19,024 nt of DNA from NCBI GenBank assembly GCA_000433875.1, contig HF993306.1:1-19024 (forward strand), read 5' to 3'. This document shows, piece after piece, positions 1-7,676 of this stretch. The position numbers were made by a program, and so were the translations under genes. How positions within the stretch are numbered: position 1 is the stretch's first letter; each line of letters begins with the position of its first letter. Under the pieces are notes generated by a model. That model was not told the DNA's origin and did not search any database. It saw only the letters and a list, made by a program, of their open reading frames with translations. Origin of the DNA: Firmicutes bacterium CAG:884 (GTDB taxonomy: Bacteria; Bacillota_I; Bacilli_A; RF39; UBA660).

Positions 1-1
1 T

Positions 2-220
2 AAAGATGAAAATAGTAATGTATGGAATAGTAAAGAGATTAATTTAGGAAAAGTAAATCCCGGAGATAGTGGCTCATTTACTATAGCAATGTCTGCAAGT
101 GGAAGTACAGTAGATATGTATGCAACTTTTAACTATATTGCCGATGCCTCTACATTAGTAGATAATATGATTGCAACTAAATCATCTACCTCAAATGTAG
201 TAAAAGGAAAACAATTATAG
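2..220 (+). CDS. 3' end of a secreted TasA-like/BspA-tail surface protein (partial, 5' end outside window)
   Basis: An open frame runs in from the left edge and ends at TAG 218-220, giving 72 C-terminal residues. The first part (about residues 12-40 of the fragment, with GKVNPGDSGSF) resembles the beta-sandwich of TasA/camelysin-like, SipW-dependent secreted proteins. The last part (STLVDNMIATKS, then NVVKG) closely matches the C terminus of the DUF285 repeat protein at 12039-13628, also at the DNA level. Neither an LPxTG motif nor a C-terminal membrane segment is present, so it would be released or held non-covalently. The fragment goes straight from the sandwich-like part to the tail, with no visible leucine-rich repeats between them. 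The start and signal peptide lie outside the window, so overall architecture is unknown. The reading frame is certain; the fold assignment is inference from pattern. Confidence 0.75.
   Translation, partial: KDENSNVWNSKEINLGKVNPGDSGSFTIAMSASGSTVDMYATFNYIADASTLVDNMIATKSSTSNVVKGKQL
151..185 (+). repeat. Copy 1 of a 35-nt surface-protein tail repeat
   Basis: This 35-nt stretch matches 13556-13590 in the same orientation at 34 of 35 positions; the one difference is A at 157 against G at 13562. It encodes the TLVDNMIATKS tail in both surface-protein genes. Confidence 0.85.
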
Positions 221-245
221 CAAAGTTTAATCTTTGCTTTTTAAT
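219..245 (+). terminator. Rho-independent terminator of the partial surface-protein gene
   Basis: AGCAAAG (219-225) pairs with CTTTGCT (232-238) around the loop TTTAAT and is followed by a T-rich run. The stem starts inside the TAG stop codon. Confidence 0.75.
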
Positions 246-247
246 TA

Positions 248-276
248 CAAAAAAAACGAGGGATTTAATCCTCGCT
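248..276 (-). terminator. Rho-independent terminator of the recU-ponA operon
   Basis: Read on the minus strand, GCGAGGAT, a short loop and ATCCCTCG are followed by eight T residues (complement of 249-256). The hairpin covers the last codons and the TAA stop of the PBP gene. It lies immediately next to the plus-strand terminator, so the two converging units are insulated within about 55 bp. Confidence 0.8.
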
Positions 277-3200
277 TTCTTGTATTTCAATCTCTCTCCA
301 TAATACATTAGAATAACTATTATAAGATATTTCATATTTGATTCTATATTTACCAACATTATTTGTATTAATATCAGTAATAGGATTATCTAGATCACTT
401 TCCAAATAATATTTTTTATTAACTGTAAAATTAGTTACCTCAATACCATTTTCAAATAATTGAACACCCTCATCAATTAATTGTTTACCCTTTTTAATTA
501 TAATCTTTCTATCACCCTTTAAAGAAGGGAATATAAGGGAAGCACTAAAATTAGCGCGTATCTCAGTACCAATACTACTATTATCAATACCATATGTTTT
601 ATTAAATAATTCATATGCAGCCTTAACAACAAATGTAGTAGGAGCACTTATCTTATATTCAAAAGATGTATCTTTAGTTGAACCAATATTAACAAGCTCA
701 CCATTTTCATTTCTTATATAAATATTATATATAACAGAACCCAATGTCTTTTGATTTAACTCAATCCTTCTTTTTAAGAACTTTTGTTGATCAGATTCTG
801 ATTTGTAAATACCTTTAAAATATTCTTTTAAGAATTCCTCATCTAAATACTTAGGAGTAGATATACCAGTCCAAGTTAATTTAGCCCTTAAATTACTAAC
901 CTCAATATTTAAATTTGTAACATCATTTAAACGGGCAAATCTATCAGATACTTCAGTAGGAGCAGTACCTGATTTAAATAATTCAGTAGTAACAAACTCT
1001 TTTGGAGTAAACTCACTAGCTAACTTAGCAGGATATGTATCTTTTTCGACATTAACAGTTTCAACACCACTGCTTGATATTTTAAATCTAGCATTTCTAT
1101 TAAACACCTTATTAGCAATAGCAGCCCATAATCTTGTATTTTCCGCACTACTAAACTTATTGTAATAACCCTTATTTGCATAACCATCAAGAGAAGGATA
1201 ACCATACCAAACAGCGATCGCATACTCAGGATTATAACCAGCAACCCATAAATCATTAACAGCATTATAACTCATATTGTATCTTGACTTAGTTTGACCA
1301 TCAAAGTTTGTAGTACCAGTCTTAGCAGCAACCTCACCACCAAGATTTCTTATATAACCATAACCAGCAGCAGTTGATTTCAAAATATTTGTCATCATAT
1401 ATGATGTTTGAGAACTCATTGCTTTTCTAGTAGTAGTTTTATTTTCGACAACTTCTTCTGTTTCACGATAAACAAACTTTGTAAAACTATAAGGTGAATG
1501 ATAATAACCACCATTTCCAAAAGCAGCATAAGCAGCAGCCATTGATAAAGGATTTTCACCACTTGTTTTTCCATCACCATAAGAACCAATTGAGTGCGCC
1601 TCGTGAATATATTTATCATTTCCTTCATATTCAGGACTAAGACCTAAATTTTCAACAAACTGTCTTATATTTGAATTCTTAACAGATTGGAAAGCCTTTA
1701 AAGCAGGTATATTTCTTGAATTAACAACACAATCTCTAAGAGTAGTTAATCCAACATAACCAGTATACCAGTTAAATATTTGATTACCAGATGAATAACT
1801 ATGAGCCTCATCAACAAATGGAGTATAAGTAGACCAGTTATTATATTCTATTCCTGGACCATAATCATATAAAGGTTTAGCAGTAGAACCAATTTGTCTT
1901 CTCATTTGCGTAGCATAATTATATAACCAAACACCAGTTCTGTTGCGTCCATTTCCAACAGCAACGATCGCTCCTGTATTAATATCAAGAACAACACTAC
2001 CAGCTTGAACTTGAGTATTTTCCCATTTATAAGATTTACCAGTGAATATATTATTCATTGAATCTTGTTTTTTTCTATCCATTGTAGTATATATTTCAAG
2101 AGAAACATTGTAAGGATTTATTCCTTTACCATCAGTACTTAAGCTTTTAGTATATTCATATATTTCACTAACTACAGTATCAATAAATGCTTGATATTCT
2201 GAACCATTAGAATTATTTTCAACCAATAAACTTTCAACCGGAATTGATTTTGCAATCTCAGCTTCTTCAGCAGTTATATATCCGTGTAACTGCATTAAAT
2301 ATAAAACTTGATTTCTTCTAGCAGAAGCACCTTCAGGATTTTTAAAAGGATCATATGCACCAGGAGCTTGGAACAAACCAGCAAGTAGGGCAGCTTCACT
2401 CAAACTTAAATCCTTCGCACTTTTTCCAAAATATACCTTAGAAGCTTGTTCAACACCATAAGCATTTCTTGTTATACCAAGTTGAATATCATTTACATAT
2501 AATTCAATAATTTCTTGTTTTGTATAATTTTTTTCAATTTGAAAAACCGAAACATAAACATCCCTAAATTTACGAATAATACCCTTTATTCCGTGAGCGT
2601 CAATACCGTTATAATTATTTTTAGCAAGTTGCATTGTTAATGTAGAAGCACCACCAGCCGCTTTTCCAAGTAATTGTCCAATCGTAGCTTTCGCGAATCT
2701 CGGAATATCAACACCATTATGTTGGAAGAATCTCGAATCTTCTGTTGCAATAATAGCATCTACAAGAACCTCAGATAGTTCATCATAAGTTATCTTTTCA
2801 CGGTTTTCAGCACCTATACGCGCGAATTCAACACCATCTTTATCATATAATATAGTTGATTCTGACTTTATTAATTTATTTGGATTAAACTTTTCTGTTG
2901 TTGTAACAATATAAGTAAAGAATGCTCCAACACCAACTAAACCAATCAAGAATAAAACGCAGAAGAATATAAGAACATATCTTATTACTTTTTTATAAGT
3001 AGGTTCTGTTTTTATCTTTTTCTTTTTTGTTTTAACCTTTTTTACACTTGTTTTCTTTGTCTCATTTATTTTTGTTTTTTTCTTTTCTTTTATCTTCTTT
3101 TTCACAAACATACCTCTTTTCAAGTATAGTAGTAAACTAACAGATCCTATTAATAAGGCTATTAAAATACTTATATATAGTTTCAGAAACATATTTAATA

Positions 3201-3333
3201 TTATAAACAGTATTATGGTTGAAATACCAATTATAAAATACCATTTATTTTTAGTTACAAAGTCATATGATGTAAAATATATTTCTTTAATTTTTTTTAA
3301 AGTTTTCTTAAAAAAGTCCTTTATTTTATTCAT
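265..3333 (-). CDS. ponA: Class A penicillin-binding protein (PBP1A-type transglycosylase/transpeptidase)
   Basis: Bifunctional peptidoglycan synthase: it polymerises lipid II and cross-links stem peptides on the outer face of the membrane. I start it at ATG 3331-3333 (1022 aa) behind GGAGGT, not nine codons upstream. In this numbering the GT51 domain carries EDSRFFQHNG from E198, then GGASTLTMQLAKN. The transpeptidase has STAK from S483, SRN from S539 and KTG from K671, so all catalytic motifs are intact. Unlike the usual single anchor, there are two extra hydrophobic segments (about 32-70), a very Lys-rich stretch (about 75-115), and then the expected transmembrane helix (about 120-145). 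The C-terminal part (about 740-1022) looks like a fibronectin-III-like domain followed by an Ig-like/DUF5011-like module; those two names are pattern-based. The start codon overlaps the end of recU, and recU-ponA is also the arrangement in Bacillus subtilis. Confidence 0.95.
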   Translation of the reverse strand: MNKIKDFFKKTLKKIKEIYFTSYDFVTKNKWYFIIGISTIILFIILNMFLKLYISILIALLIGSVSLLLYLKRGMFVKKKIKEKKKTKINETKKTSVKKVKTKKKKIKTEPTYKKVIRYVLIFFCVLFLIGLVGVGAFFTYIVTTTEKFNPNKLIKSESTILYDKDGVEFARIGAENREKITYDELSEVLVDAIIATEDSRFFQHNGVDIPRFAKATIGQLLGKAAGGASTLTMQLAKNNYNGIDAHGIKGIIRKFRDVYVSVFQIEKNYTKQEIIELYVNDIQLGITRNAYGVEQASKVYFGKSAKDLSLSEAALLAGLFQAPGAYDPFKNPEGASARRNQVLYLMQLHGYITAEEAEIAKSIPVESLLVENNSNGSEYQAFIDTVVSEIYEYTKSLSTDGKGINPYNVSLEIYTTMDRKKQDSMNNIFTGKSYKWENTQVQAGSVVLDINTGAIVAVGNGRNRTGVWLYNYATQMRRQIGSTAKPLYDYGPGIEYNNWSTYTPFVDEAHSYSSGNQIFNWYTGYVGLTTLRDCVVNSRNIPALKAFQSVKNSNIRQFVENLGLSPEYEGNDKYIHEAHSIGSYGDGKTSGENPLSMAAAYAAFGNGGYYHSPYSFTKFVYRETEEVVENKTTTRKAMSSQTSYMMTNILKSTAAGYGYIRNLGGEVAAKTGTTNFDGQTKSRYNMSYNAVNDLWVAGYNPEYAIAVWYGYPSLDGYANKGYYNKFSSAENTRLWAAIANKVFNRNARFKISSSGVETVNVEKDTYPAKLASEFTPKEFVTTELFKSGTAPTEVSDRFARLNDVTNLNIEVSNLRAKLTWTGISTPKYLDEEFLKEYFKGIYKSESDQQKFLKRRIELNQKTLGSVIYNIYIRNENGELVNIGSTKDTSFEYKISAPTTFVVKAAYELFNKTYGIDNSSIGTEIRANFSASLIFPSLKGDRKIIIKKGKQLIDEGVQLFENGIEVTNFTVNKKYYLESDLDNPITDINTNNVGKYRIKYEISYNSYSNVLWREIEIQESED

Positions 3334-3895
3334 TTTTACCTCCGAAATATAAATATTCAATTATTTTTAAAAAATCACATCTAGGATTATATTTGTTCTT
3401 TATCAAAAAACCTTTTTCTTTAAAATACTCATTAGGAATACTAGATTTACTATTATTATCTAAAAACAAAAATAAATCACTTGCTCTCAAATAATAAGTT
3501 TCATTTAAACTTGTAAACCTTACTATCAAAAATCCAATCCCACCATGTTTTTCAATTTTTCTTAAATGTTCAATTTGATGCTTATGAATATTTCTAAGAG
3601 GGAAATTATTATTTTTTGTTTCCTTAGCCTCAAAATCAATATACTTTCCTTTATATATCCCGTTATAATCAGTTGTCGAAGGAATCCTAAAATGACCTTC
3701 CTTTATAACAGCATCATTTTTATTTGAATAATCAACCTTACTTATAGTAATAGGTGTTGGTTTCTTATAAATAACCGCTTTATCAGTTAATAAATAATAC
3801 TCATTAGTAGCATTTAAATCAGCTTCTAAATTCATACCTCTATTACTATAATTGATTTCGTGTTTCGGTTTAACTATTCCCTTTGGGTAATTCAT
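3326..3895 (-). CDS. recU: Holliday junction resolvase RecU
   Basis: RecU cuts four-way DNA junctions in Firmicutes and works with RuvAB, which is also encoded in this window. From ATG 3893-3895 the protein is 189 aa, close to the family length. Family motifs are clear: NRGMNLE (18-24), AVIYKKPTPI (40-49), STTDYNG (73-79), IDFEAKE (86-92), then FPL and HKHQIEHL. D76, E89 and K91 are the likely metal and catalytic residues, by family knowledge. A GTG three codons upstream (3902-3904) is in frame, but it falls inside the AGGTG ribosome site, so the ATG is preferred. The stop codon TAA lies inside an eight-base overlap, ATGAATAA, with the start of ponA, which implies translational coupling of the two genes. 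Confidence 0.95.
   Translation of the reverse strand: MNYPKGIVKPKHEINYSNRGMNLEADLNATNEYYLLTDKAVIYKKPTPITISKVDYSNKNDAVIKEGHFRIPSTTDYNGIYKGKYIDFEAKETKNNNFPLRNIHKHQIEHLRKIEKHGGIGFLIVRFTSLNETYYLRASDLFLFLDNNSKSSIPNEYFKEKGFLIKNKYNPRCDFLKIIEYLYFGGKNE
3338..3343 (-). promoter_or_regulatory. Ribosome binding site that sets the ponA start
   Basis: GGAGGT on the minus strand lies four bases upstream of ATG 3331-3333, inside the last codons of recU. It favours this ATG over the in-frame one at 3360. Confidence 0.8.
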
Positions 3896-3911
3896 ACACT
3901 TCACCTATAAC

Positions 3912-3917
3912 ATTATA
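3912..3917 (-). promoter_or_regulatory. -10 box of the recU-ponA promoter
   Basis: A perfect TATAAT on the minus strand ends 16 bases before the recU ATG. No good -35 hexamer is present at the normal distance (TTTTAT at 17 bp), so the promoter is weak or needs an activator. Confidence 0.5.
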
Positions 3918-3945
3918 CTATAAAATTAAATAAAATAAAAGATAC

Positions 3946-3980
3946 CACTTTTTTGTATATAAAGTTATTGTAAAAAAGTG
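3946..3980. repeat. Inverted repeat in the divergent recU / 39-aa ORF promoter region
   Basis: CACTTTTTT (3946-3954) and AAAAAAGTG (3972-3980) form a perfect 9-bp inverted repeat with a 17-base spacer. In addition, GATACCA occurs as a direct repeat at 3941-3947 and 3989-3995, the second copy covering the proposed plus-strand -10 box. It could be an operator for the divergent genes, or chance in AT-rich DNA. Confidence 0.45.
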
Positions 3981-3996
3981 TAAAATGTGATACCAT
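3968..3996 (+). promoter_or_regulatory. Putative promoter of the 39-aa ORF and 429-aa gene
   Basis: TTGTAA (3968-3973), a 17-base spacer and TACCAT (3991-3996) preceded by an extended -10 TG (3988-3989). The -10 box ends 16 bases before the ATG at 4013. The match is moderate. Confidence 0.4.
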
Positions 3997-4012
3997 TAAT
4001 ATGGTGATAGTT

Positions 4013-4132
4013 ATGTATGATTTAGATGGTAAGAAAATAATTAATGATGAAATAGAAACTAATACAGTAGATGAACTTGATGACACAATTGATTTATCAA
4101 AAGTAATTGAGGAGATAAAAGAAAATGAATAA
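4013..4132 (+). CDS. 39-aa acidic small protein, unrecognised
   Basis: ATG 4013-4015 follows GGTGATA (4004-4010), and the frame runs to TAA 4130-4132. The product begins MYDLDGKK and ends KVIEEIKENE; it is rich in Asp and Glu with no hydrophobic segment. I do not recognise a family. An in-frame ATG at 4001 is possible but would lie upstream of the ribosome site. The end overlaps the next start by eight bases (ATGAATAA), exactly as in the divergent recU-ponA pair, and its last codons contain GAGGAG, the ribosome site of the next gene. It is therefore at least a leader cistron that couples translation of the 429-aa protein. Whether the peptide itself is stable or functional cannot be told from sequence. 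Confidence 0.6.
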   Translation: MYDLDGKKIINDEIETNTVDELDDTIDLSKVIEEIKENE

Positions 4133-5414
4133 AAGAGAATACCTTGATAGTTTTTTAAATTATGTAAGTAAAATATATGATTATAATAAAAGTAAAGATA
4201 AAACATTTATGATAACAAGCAATGCCGTTTATTCATTGCTTGTACACTATAATACCAAAGAAGAATCTATTTTACCATATTTTAATAGATGGATTGAAAG
4301 ATTTAAAACTCGCCCAGGAATTGAAGTTTTTAAAAACAACCCTAAAGAATATTTTTGTAGGTTCTGTAATGGTAAAGTAGATAATTTAAATGCAATTAAA
4401 TTATATATTTCTCTTAATACACACAATTTAGACAGTAATGTTACAAGACTATTTGATTTTGTAAGATCAAACAATATCACTCACACATCTAAAGTTGCAT
4501 CAAGATTAAGAAATGATTTAATCGTAATTAGAGTAAATAAAAAAGAAGATGCTAAGGCAATTATTGATTTCGTAAATCAAGATGAAGAAATCAAAAAAGA
4601 GCTAATAAATCCATCACCAGTTAATGCGATCTATAAAGGAGTTGGCATAGCAAGGGACGGAAACTATTCTTATAATGAAGAAATCTGTAAAGTAATTGCC
4701 CAGTTGTTAAATAAAAATATTAAATTAAATGCAAGTGTCTTTAGTAACTATTTAAATCAAATGAGTAATAATGTAAAAGATCCTGAACTAAAAGTTATCT
4801 ATAAAATAGGCTCATCCTGCTTTAAAGAAAATACTTTAGATTCTATCTGTAAAATTGAAAAACAAAATATTAAAAGTGAAAAACCATTATATGATTGTAT
4901 TGATGCAACCTATAAAAAATATGGCGAAGAACAAGTTGAAATCGCTCTTTATAAATATATTACTGAAAATGAAGATAAATATTTTACAAGAGGAAATAAT
5001 AACTTAAGAGCTAATCTAAGAGCATCTTTAACAAGTAATGATGTATTAGAAATAATAACTAATACAATCGGTAAAAATGATAATTTAAGTGATTTAATTA
5101 AAATGTTTGTTAACTATAGATATGCTGATGAAATATCAAATAAAAAAGAATATCAAATTAAAGATGAAAACACTTATTATGACTCATTAAAAACAATATA
5201 TCTATCAGAAGGATACAGTTCCCTTGTAAAAAAAGTAAATAAAGACTATGAAACAAATAGAGATATCATTGATAGAATAATATGGATGGCATACCCAGAA
5301 ACTGATGCCAAAATGATTATCGAGTACCGCAAAAATAAATTAATCGGTTATGTAATCGCTAATTTAGTTAAAGGTTATATTGATATTCAAGAAGATACCA
5401 ATTATAAAAGATAA
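4125..5414 (+). CDS. Conserved-looking hypothetical protein, 429 aa
   Basis: I do not recognise this protein with confidence. It has no signal peptide or membrane segment and should be cytoplasmic, with mixed alpha/beta character. Three parts can be outlined: an N-terminal region (about 1-90) with FCRFC; a central region (about 93-195) with YISLNTHN, SKVASRLRNDLIVIRV and GVGIARDGNYSYN; and a mostly helical C-terminal region (about 265-425). The central layout (basic K/R positions, a hydrophobic strand, then an SYN motif) faintly recalls HopA1-like proteins, but I give that low weight. The ribosome site GAGGAGA lies inside the preceding 39-aa ORF. A hairpin terminator follows the stop at once, so this gene and the 39-aa ORF form a two-cistron unit divergent from recU-ponA. 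Codon use looks like that of its neighbours, with no sign of recent transfer. Confidence 0.85.
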   Translation: MNKREYLDSFLNYVSKIYDYNKSKDKTFMITSNAVYSLLVHYNTKEESILPYFNRWIERFKTRPGIEVFKNNPKEYFCRFCNGKVDNLNAIKLYISLNTHNLDSNVTRLFDFVRSNNITHTSKVASRLRNDLIVIRVNKKEDAKAIIDFVNQDEEIKKELINPSPVNAIYKGVGIARDGNYSYNEEICKVIAQLLNKNIKLNASVFSNYLNQMSNNVKDPELKVIYKIGSSCFKENTLDSICKIEKQNIKSEKPLYDCIDATYKKYGEEQVEIALYKYITENEDKYFTRGNNNLRANLRASLTSNDVLEIITNTIGKNDNLSDLIKMFVNYRYADEISNKKEYQIKDENTYYDSLKTIYLSEGYSSLVKKVNKDYETNRDIIDRIIWMAYPETDAKMIIEYRKNKLIGYVIANLVKGYIDIQEDTNYKR

Positions 5415-5442
5415 GTATATAAAAAATATACTTCTTTTCTTT
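5413..5442 (+). terminator. Rho-independent terminator after the 429-aa gene
   Basis: AAGTATAT (5413-5420) and ATATACTT (5426-5433) form an 8-bp stem around AAAAA, followed by a T-rich tract. The stem begins within the TAA stop codon. Confidence 0.7.
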
Positions 5443-5451
5443 ATATTAGTA

Positions 5452-5460
5452 TGGTATAAT
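5452..5460 (+). promoter_or_regulatory. Extended -10 promoter of priA
   Basis: TGGTATAAT is a perfect extended -10 element. It lies 26 bases before the priA ATG, directly after the preceding terminator. The -35 region is poor, as is usual for extended -10 promoters. Confidence 0.65.
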
Positions 5461-5486
5461 TTGAATATATTAAGGAGGAAAAAAGT

Positions 5487-7622
5487 ATGTATGCAGGTGT
5501 TGTAGTTGAATTAAGCAATAAAAATATAGACAAAATATTTACATATGAAGTTCCTTCTAATATGAATGTTTTGGTAGGAGAAAGAGTACTAGTACCTTTT
5601 GGTAAAATGTGCTTAGAAGGATTTATTCTGGAGGTAAACCAAAAAAAACCTGAATATCCAACAAAAAAAATTATTTCTTTAATAGATGAAAAACCAGTAT
5701 TAAATGAAGAAATGATTGAACTAGGTAAATGGATGGTCAAAAAAACATTATGTACACTATCAAGTGCTTATCAAGTAATGTTACCAAAAGCCTTAAAAGC
5801 TAAAAACGGAACAAATATTAGTATTAAATATGATGTATATTTAGAAGTTATCAAAGAAGGAACCTTTAAAGGAAAAAAGAAAGAAGTATTTGATCTAGTA
5901 AAAGAAAAGAAAACTTTAAAAAAAGAATGCAATGATATTTCTATATATGCAACAACTGAACTAATAAAAAATGGTTATTTAAAAGAAATTAAAATTGAAA
6001 AAAATCGTTTATTGGAAGGAAATATAAAAGAATATAATAAAGTTATTCTAAATGAAGAACAACAAAATGCTGTAAATAAAGTTATATCATATAGTGAATT
6101 TAAACCATTTCTATTATATGGTGTAACTGGATCCGGAAAAACAGAAGTATATATGCATATAATTGATGAAGTCTTAAAAAGAGGAAAAGAAGTAATTGTT
6201 TTAGTACCCGAAATAAGTTTAACCCCTCAATTAACAAGCATTTTCAAATCAAGATTCAAAGGCAATGTTGCAATACTACATAGTAGATTATCTGACGGCG
6301 AAAAATACGATGAGTGGCGCAGAATCGAAAGAAAAGAAGTTAAAATTGCCGTAGGCGCAAGAAGTGCGATCTTCGCACCCTTTACTAATTTAGGCTTAAT
6401 TGTTATAGATGAAGAACACTCCAGTACCTATCATCAAGAAAATATGCCAACCTATAATGCAATTGATGTCGCTCTAAAAAGATGCAAAAATCATAATGCC
6501 TTATTAGTACTCGGAAGTGCAACCCCATCAATTGAAAGTTATACAAGAGCAAAATTAAATATTTATACATTATTAGAACTTAAAAATAGAGTCAATAAAC
6601 AAATGCCAACAGTTAAACTCATTGATATGTGTGAAGAATTTAAAAAAGGAAATCGTATTATATCAGATGAATTAAAAAATAAAATAACTGAAAGACTAAA
6701 TAATAATGAGCAAGTAATTATACTTTTAAATAGAAGAGGATATACAACCAGTTTAGTATGTACAGAATGTGGGGAAGTAATAAAATGCCCTAACTGTGAT
6801 ATTCCTTTGGTACTACATAAAACAAGTAGTAAATTAAAATGCCATTATTGCAATTATGAAACAAACACCTTTGAATTATGCCCTAAATGTAAAAGTAAAA
6901 ATCTAAAATCACTAGGTTTTGGAACCGAAAAATTAGAAGAAACTATAAAGGAAATGTTTAAAGCAAGAGTTATTAGAATGGATGTAGACACAACAAGTAA
7001 GAAAGGCGCTCACGAAGAAATTATAAATGCATTTGCTGAACATAAATATGATATATTAATTGGAACCCAAATGATTGCCAAAGGCCTTGACTTTAAAGAT
7101 GTTACACTAGTAGGCGTTATTAATGGTGATGCCGGTTTAAATGTTCCTGATTTCAGAAGTAGTGAAAGAACTTTTCAACTCTTAAATCAAGTTTCTGGAA
7201 GAAGCGGTAGAAGTACTAAAAAAGGAGAAGTCATTATTCAAGGATTCAATATTGACCATTATAGTATAAGATTAGCATCCATAAATGATTATAAAACATT
7301 TTATGATTATGAAATGAAAATAAGAAAAGAATTAAATTATCCACCATTTTGTGATATTTTATTAATCAAAATAATGGATAAAGATATAGATAAATGTTTT
7401 ATCGAAGGAAATAAAATTGTAAACTATTTGGAAAAAGCAAACTTAAGTGTTTTAGGACCATCAAGTGCTCTTATCCCTAAAATAAATAATATCTATACAG
7501 TACAAATAATTGTAAAATACAAAGAATATAAAAAAATATACGAAAAAATAAAATATATAAATGATCACTATAAAGAAAGTAAAATAAAAGTATTATTAGA
7601 ATTTAATCCTATAAGACTTTAA
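5487..7622 (+). CDS. priA: Primosomal replication restart helicase PriA
   Basis: A 3'-to-5' superfamily 2 helicase that reloads the replisome at collapsed forks and recombination intermediates. It starts at ATG 5487 behind AAGGAGG; 711 aa is slightly short for the family. The N-terminal fork-binding domain holds VGERVLVPFG. The helicase core has Walker A GVTGSGKT (212-219), DEEH (308-311), LGSATPS, the GTQMIAKGLDF motif and the QVSGRSGR arginine motif. Between the helicase lobes sits the zinc-binding region (425-468) with four CxxC pairs, all eight Cys present. It stands alone between a terminator and the fmt operon, 67 bp before the fmt start, although read-through into fmt is possible because no terminator is visible after it. 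With RuvAB and RecU it gives the window a repair and restart theme. Confidence 0.97.
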   Translation: MYAGVVVELSNKNIDKIFTYEVPSNMNVLVGERVLVPFGKMCLEGFILEVNQKKPEYPTKKIISLIDEKPVLNEEMIELGKWMVKKTLCTLSSAYQVMLPKALKAKNGTNISIKYDVYLEVIKEGTFKGKKKEVFDLVKEKKTLKKECNDISIYATTELIKNGYLKEIKIEKNRLLEGNIKEYNKVILNEEQQNAVNKVISYSEFKPFLLYGVTGSGKTEVYMHIIDEVLKRGKEVIVLVPEISLTPQLTSIFKSRFKGNVAILHSRLSDGEKYDEWRRIERKEVKIAVGARSAIFAPFTNLGLIVIDEEHSSTYHQENMPTYNAIDVALKRCKNHNALLVLGSATPSIESYTRAKLNIYTLLELKNRVNKQMPTVKLIDMCEEFKKGNRIISDELKNKITERLNNNEQVIILLNRRGYTTSLVCTECGEVIKCPNCDIPLVLHKTSSKLKCHYCNYETNTFELCPKCKSKNLKSLGFGTEKLEETIKEMFKARVIRMDVDTTSKKGAHEEIINAFAEHKYDILIGTQMIAKGLDFKDVTLVGVINGDAGLNVPDFRSSERTFQLLNQVSGRSGRSTKKGEVIIQGFNIDHYSIRLASINDYKTFYDYEMKIRKELNYPPFCDILLIKIMDKDIDKCFIEGNKIVNYLEKANLSVLGPSSALIPKINNIYTVQIIVKYKEYKKIYEKIKYINDHYKESKIKVLLEFNPIRL

Positions 7623-7660
7623 AAATAATTTATAAAATGATAGGAAAAAATTCTAATGTG

Positions 7661-7669
7661 TGGTAGAAT
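7661..7669 (+). promoter_or_regulatory. Putative extended -10 promoter of the fmt-ruvAB-galE operon
   Basis: TGGTAGAAT is an extended -10 element with five of six matches in the hexamer, ending 20 bases before the fmt ATG. No convincing -35 is present, so fmt may also be read through from priA. Confidence 0.45.
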
Positions 7670-7676
7670 TATTCAT

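Noticed and set aside
1..220. A broken pseudogene at the left edge
   Set aside because: The frame is open from the edge to a stop followed directly by a good terminator, so it is best read as the true 3' end of a gene cut by the window.
1213..1975. Two occurrences of CGATCG-containing palindromes (about 1215 and 1964)
   Set aside because: They lie inside the PBP coding region at unrelated codons, only one has the full GCGATCGC form, and nothing around them suggests an element.
4013..5414. Toxin-antitoxin system formed by the small acidic ORF and the 429-aa gene
   Set aside because: The layout of a small first gene overlapping a second one is suggestive, but the 429-aa protein is much larger than usual toxins and neither product shows a known toxin or antitoxin motif.
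5415..5486. A riboswitch or other structured leader before priA
   Set aside because: The only structure is the terminator hairpin of the preceding gene, and the promoter leaves a leader of about 20 bases.
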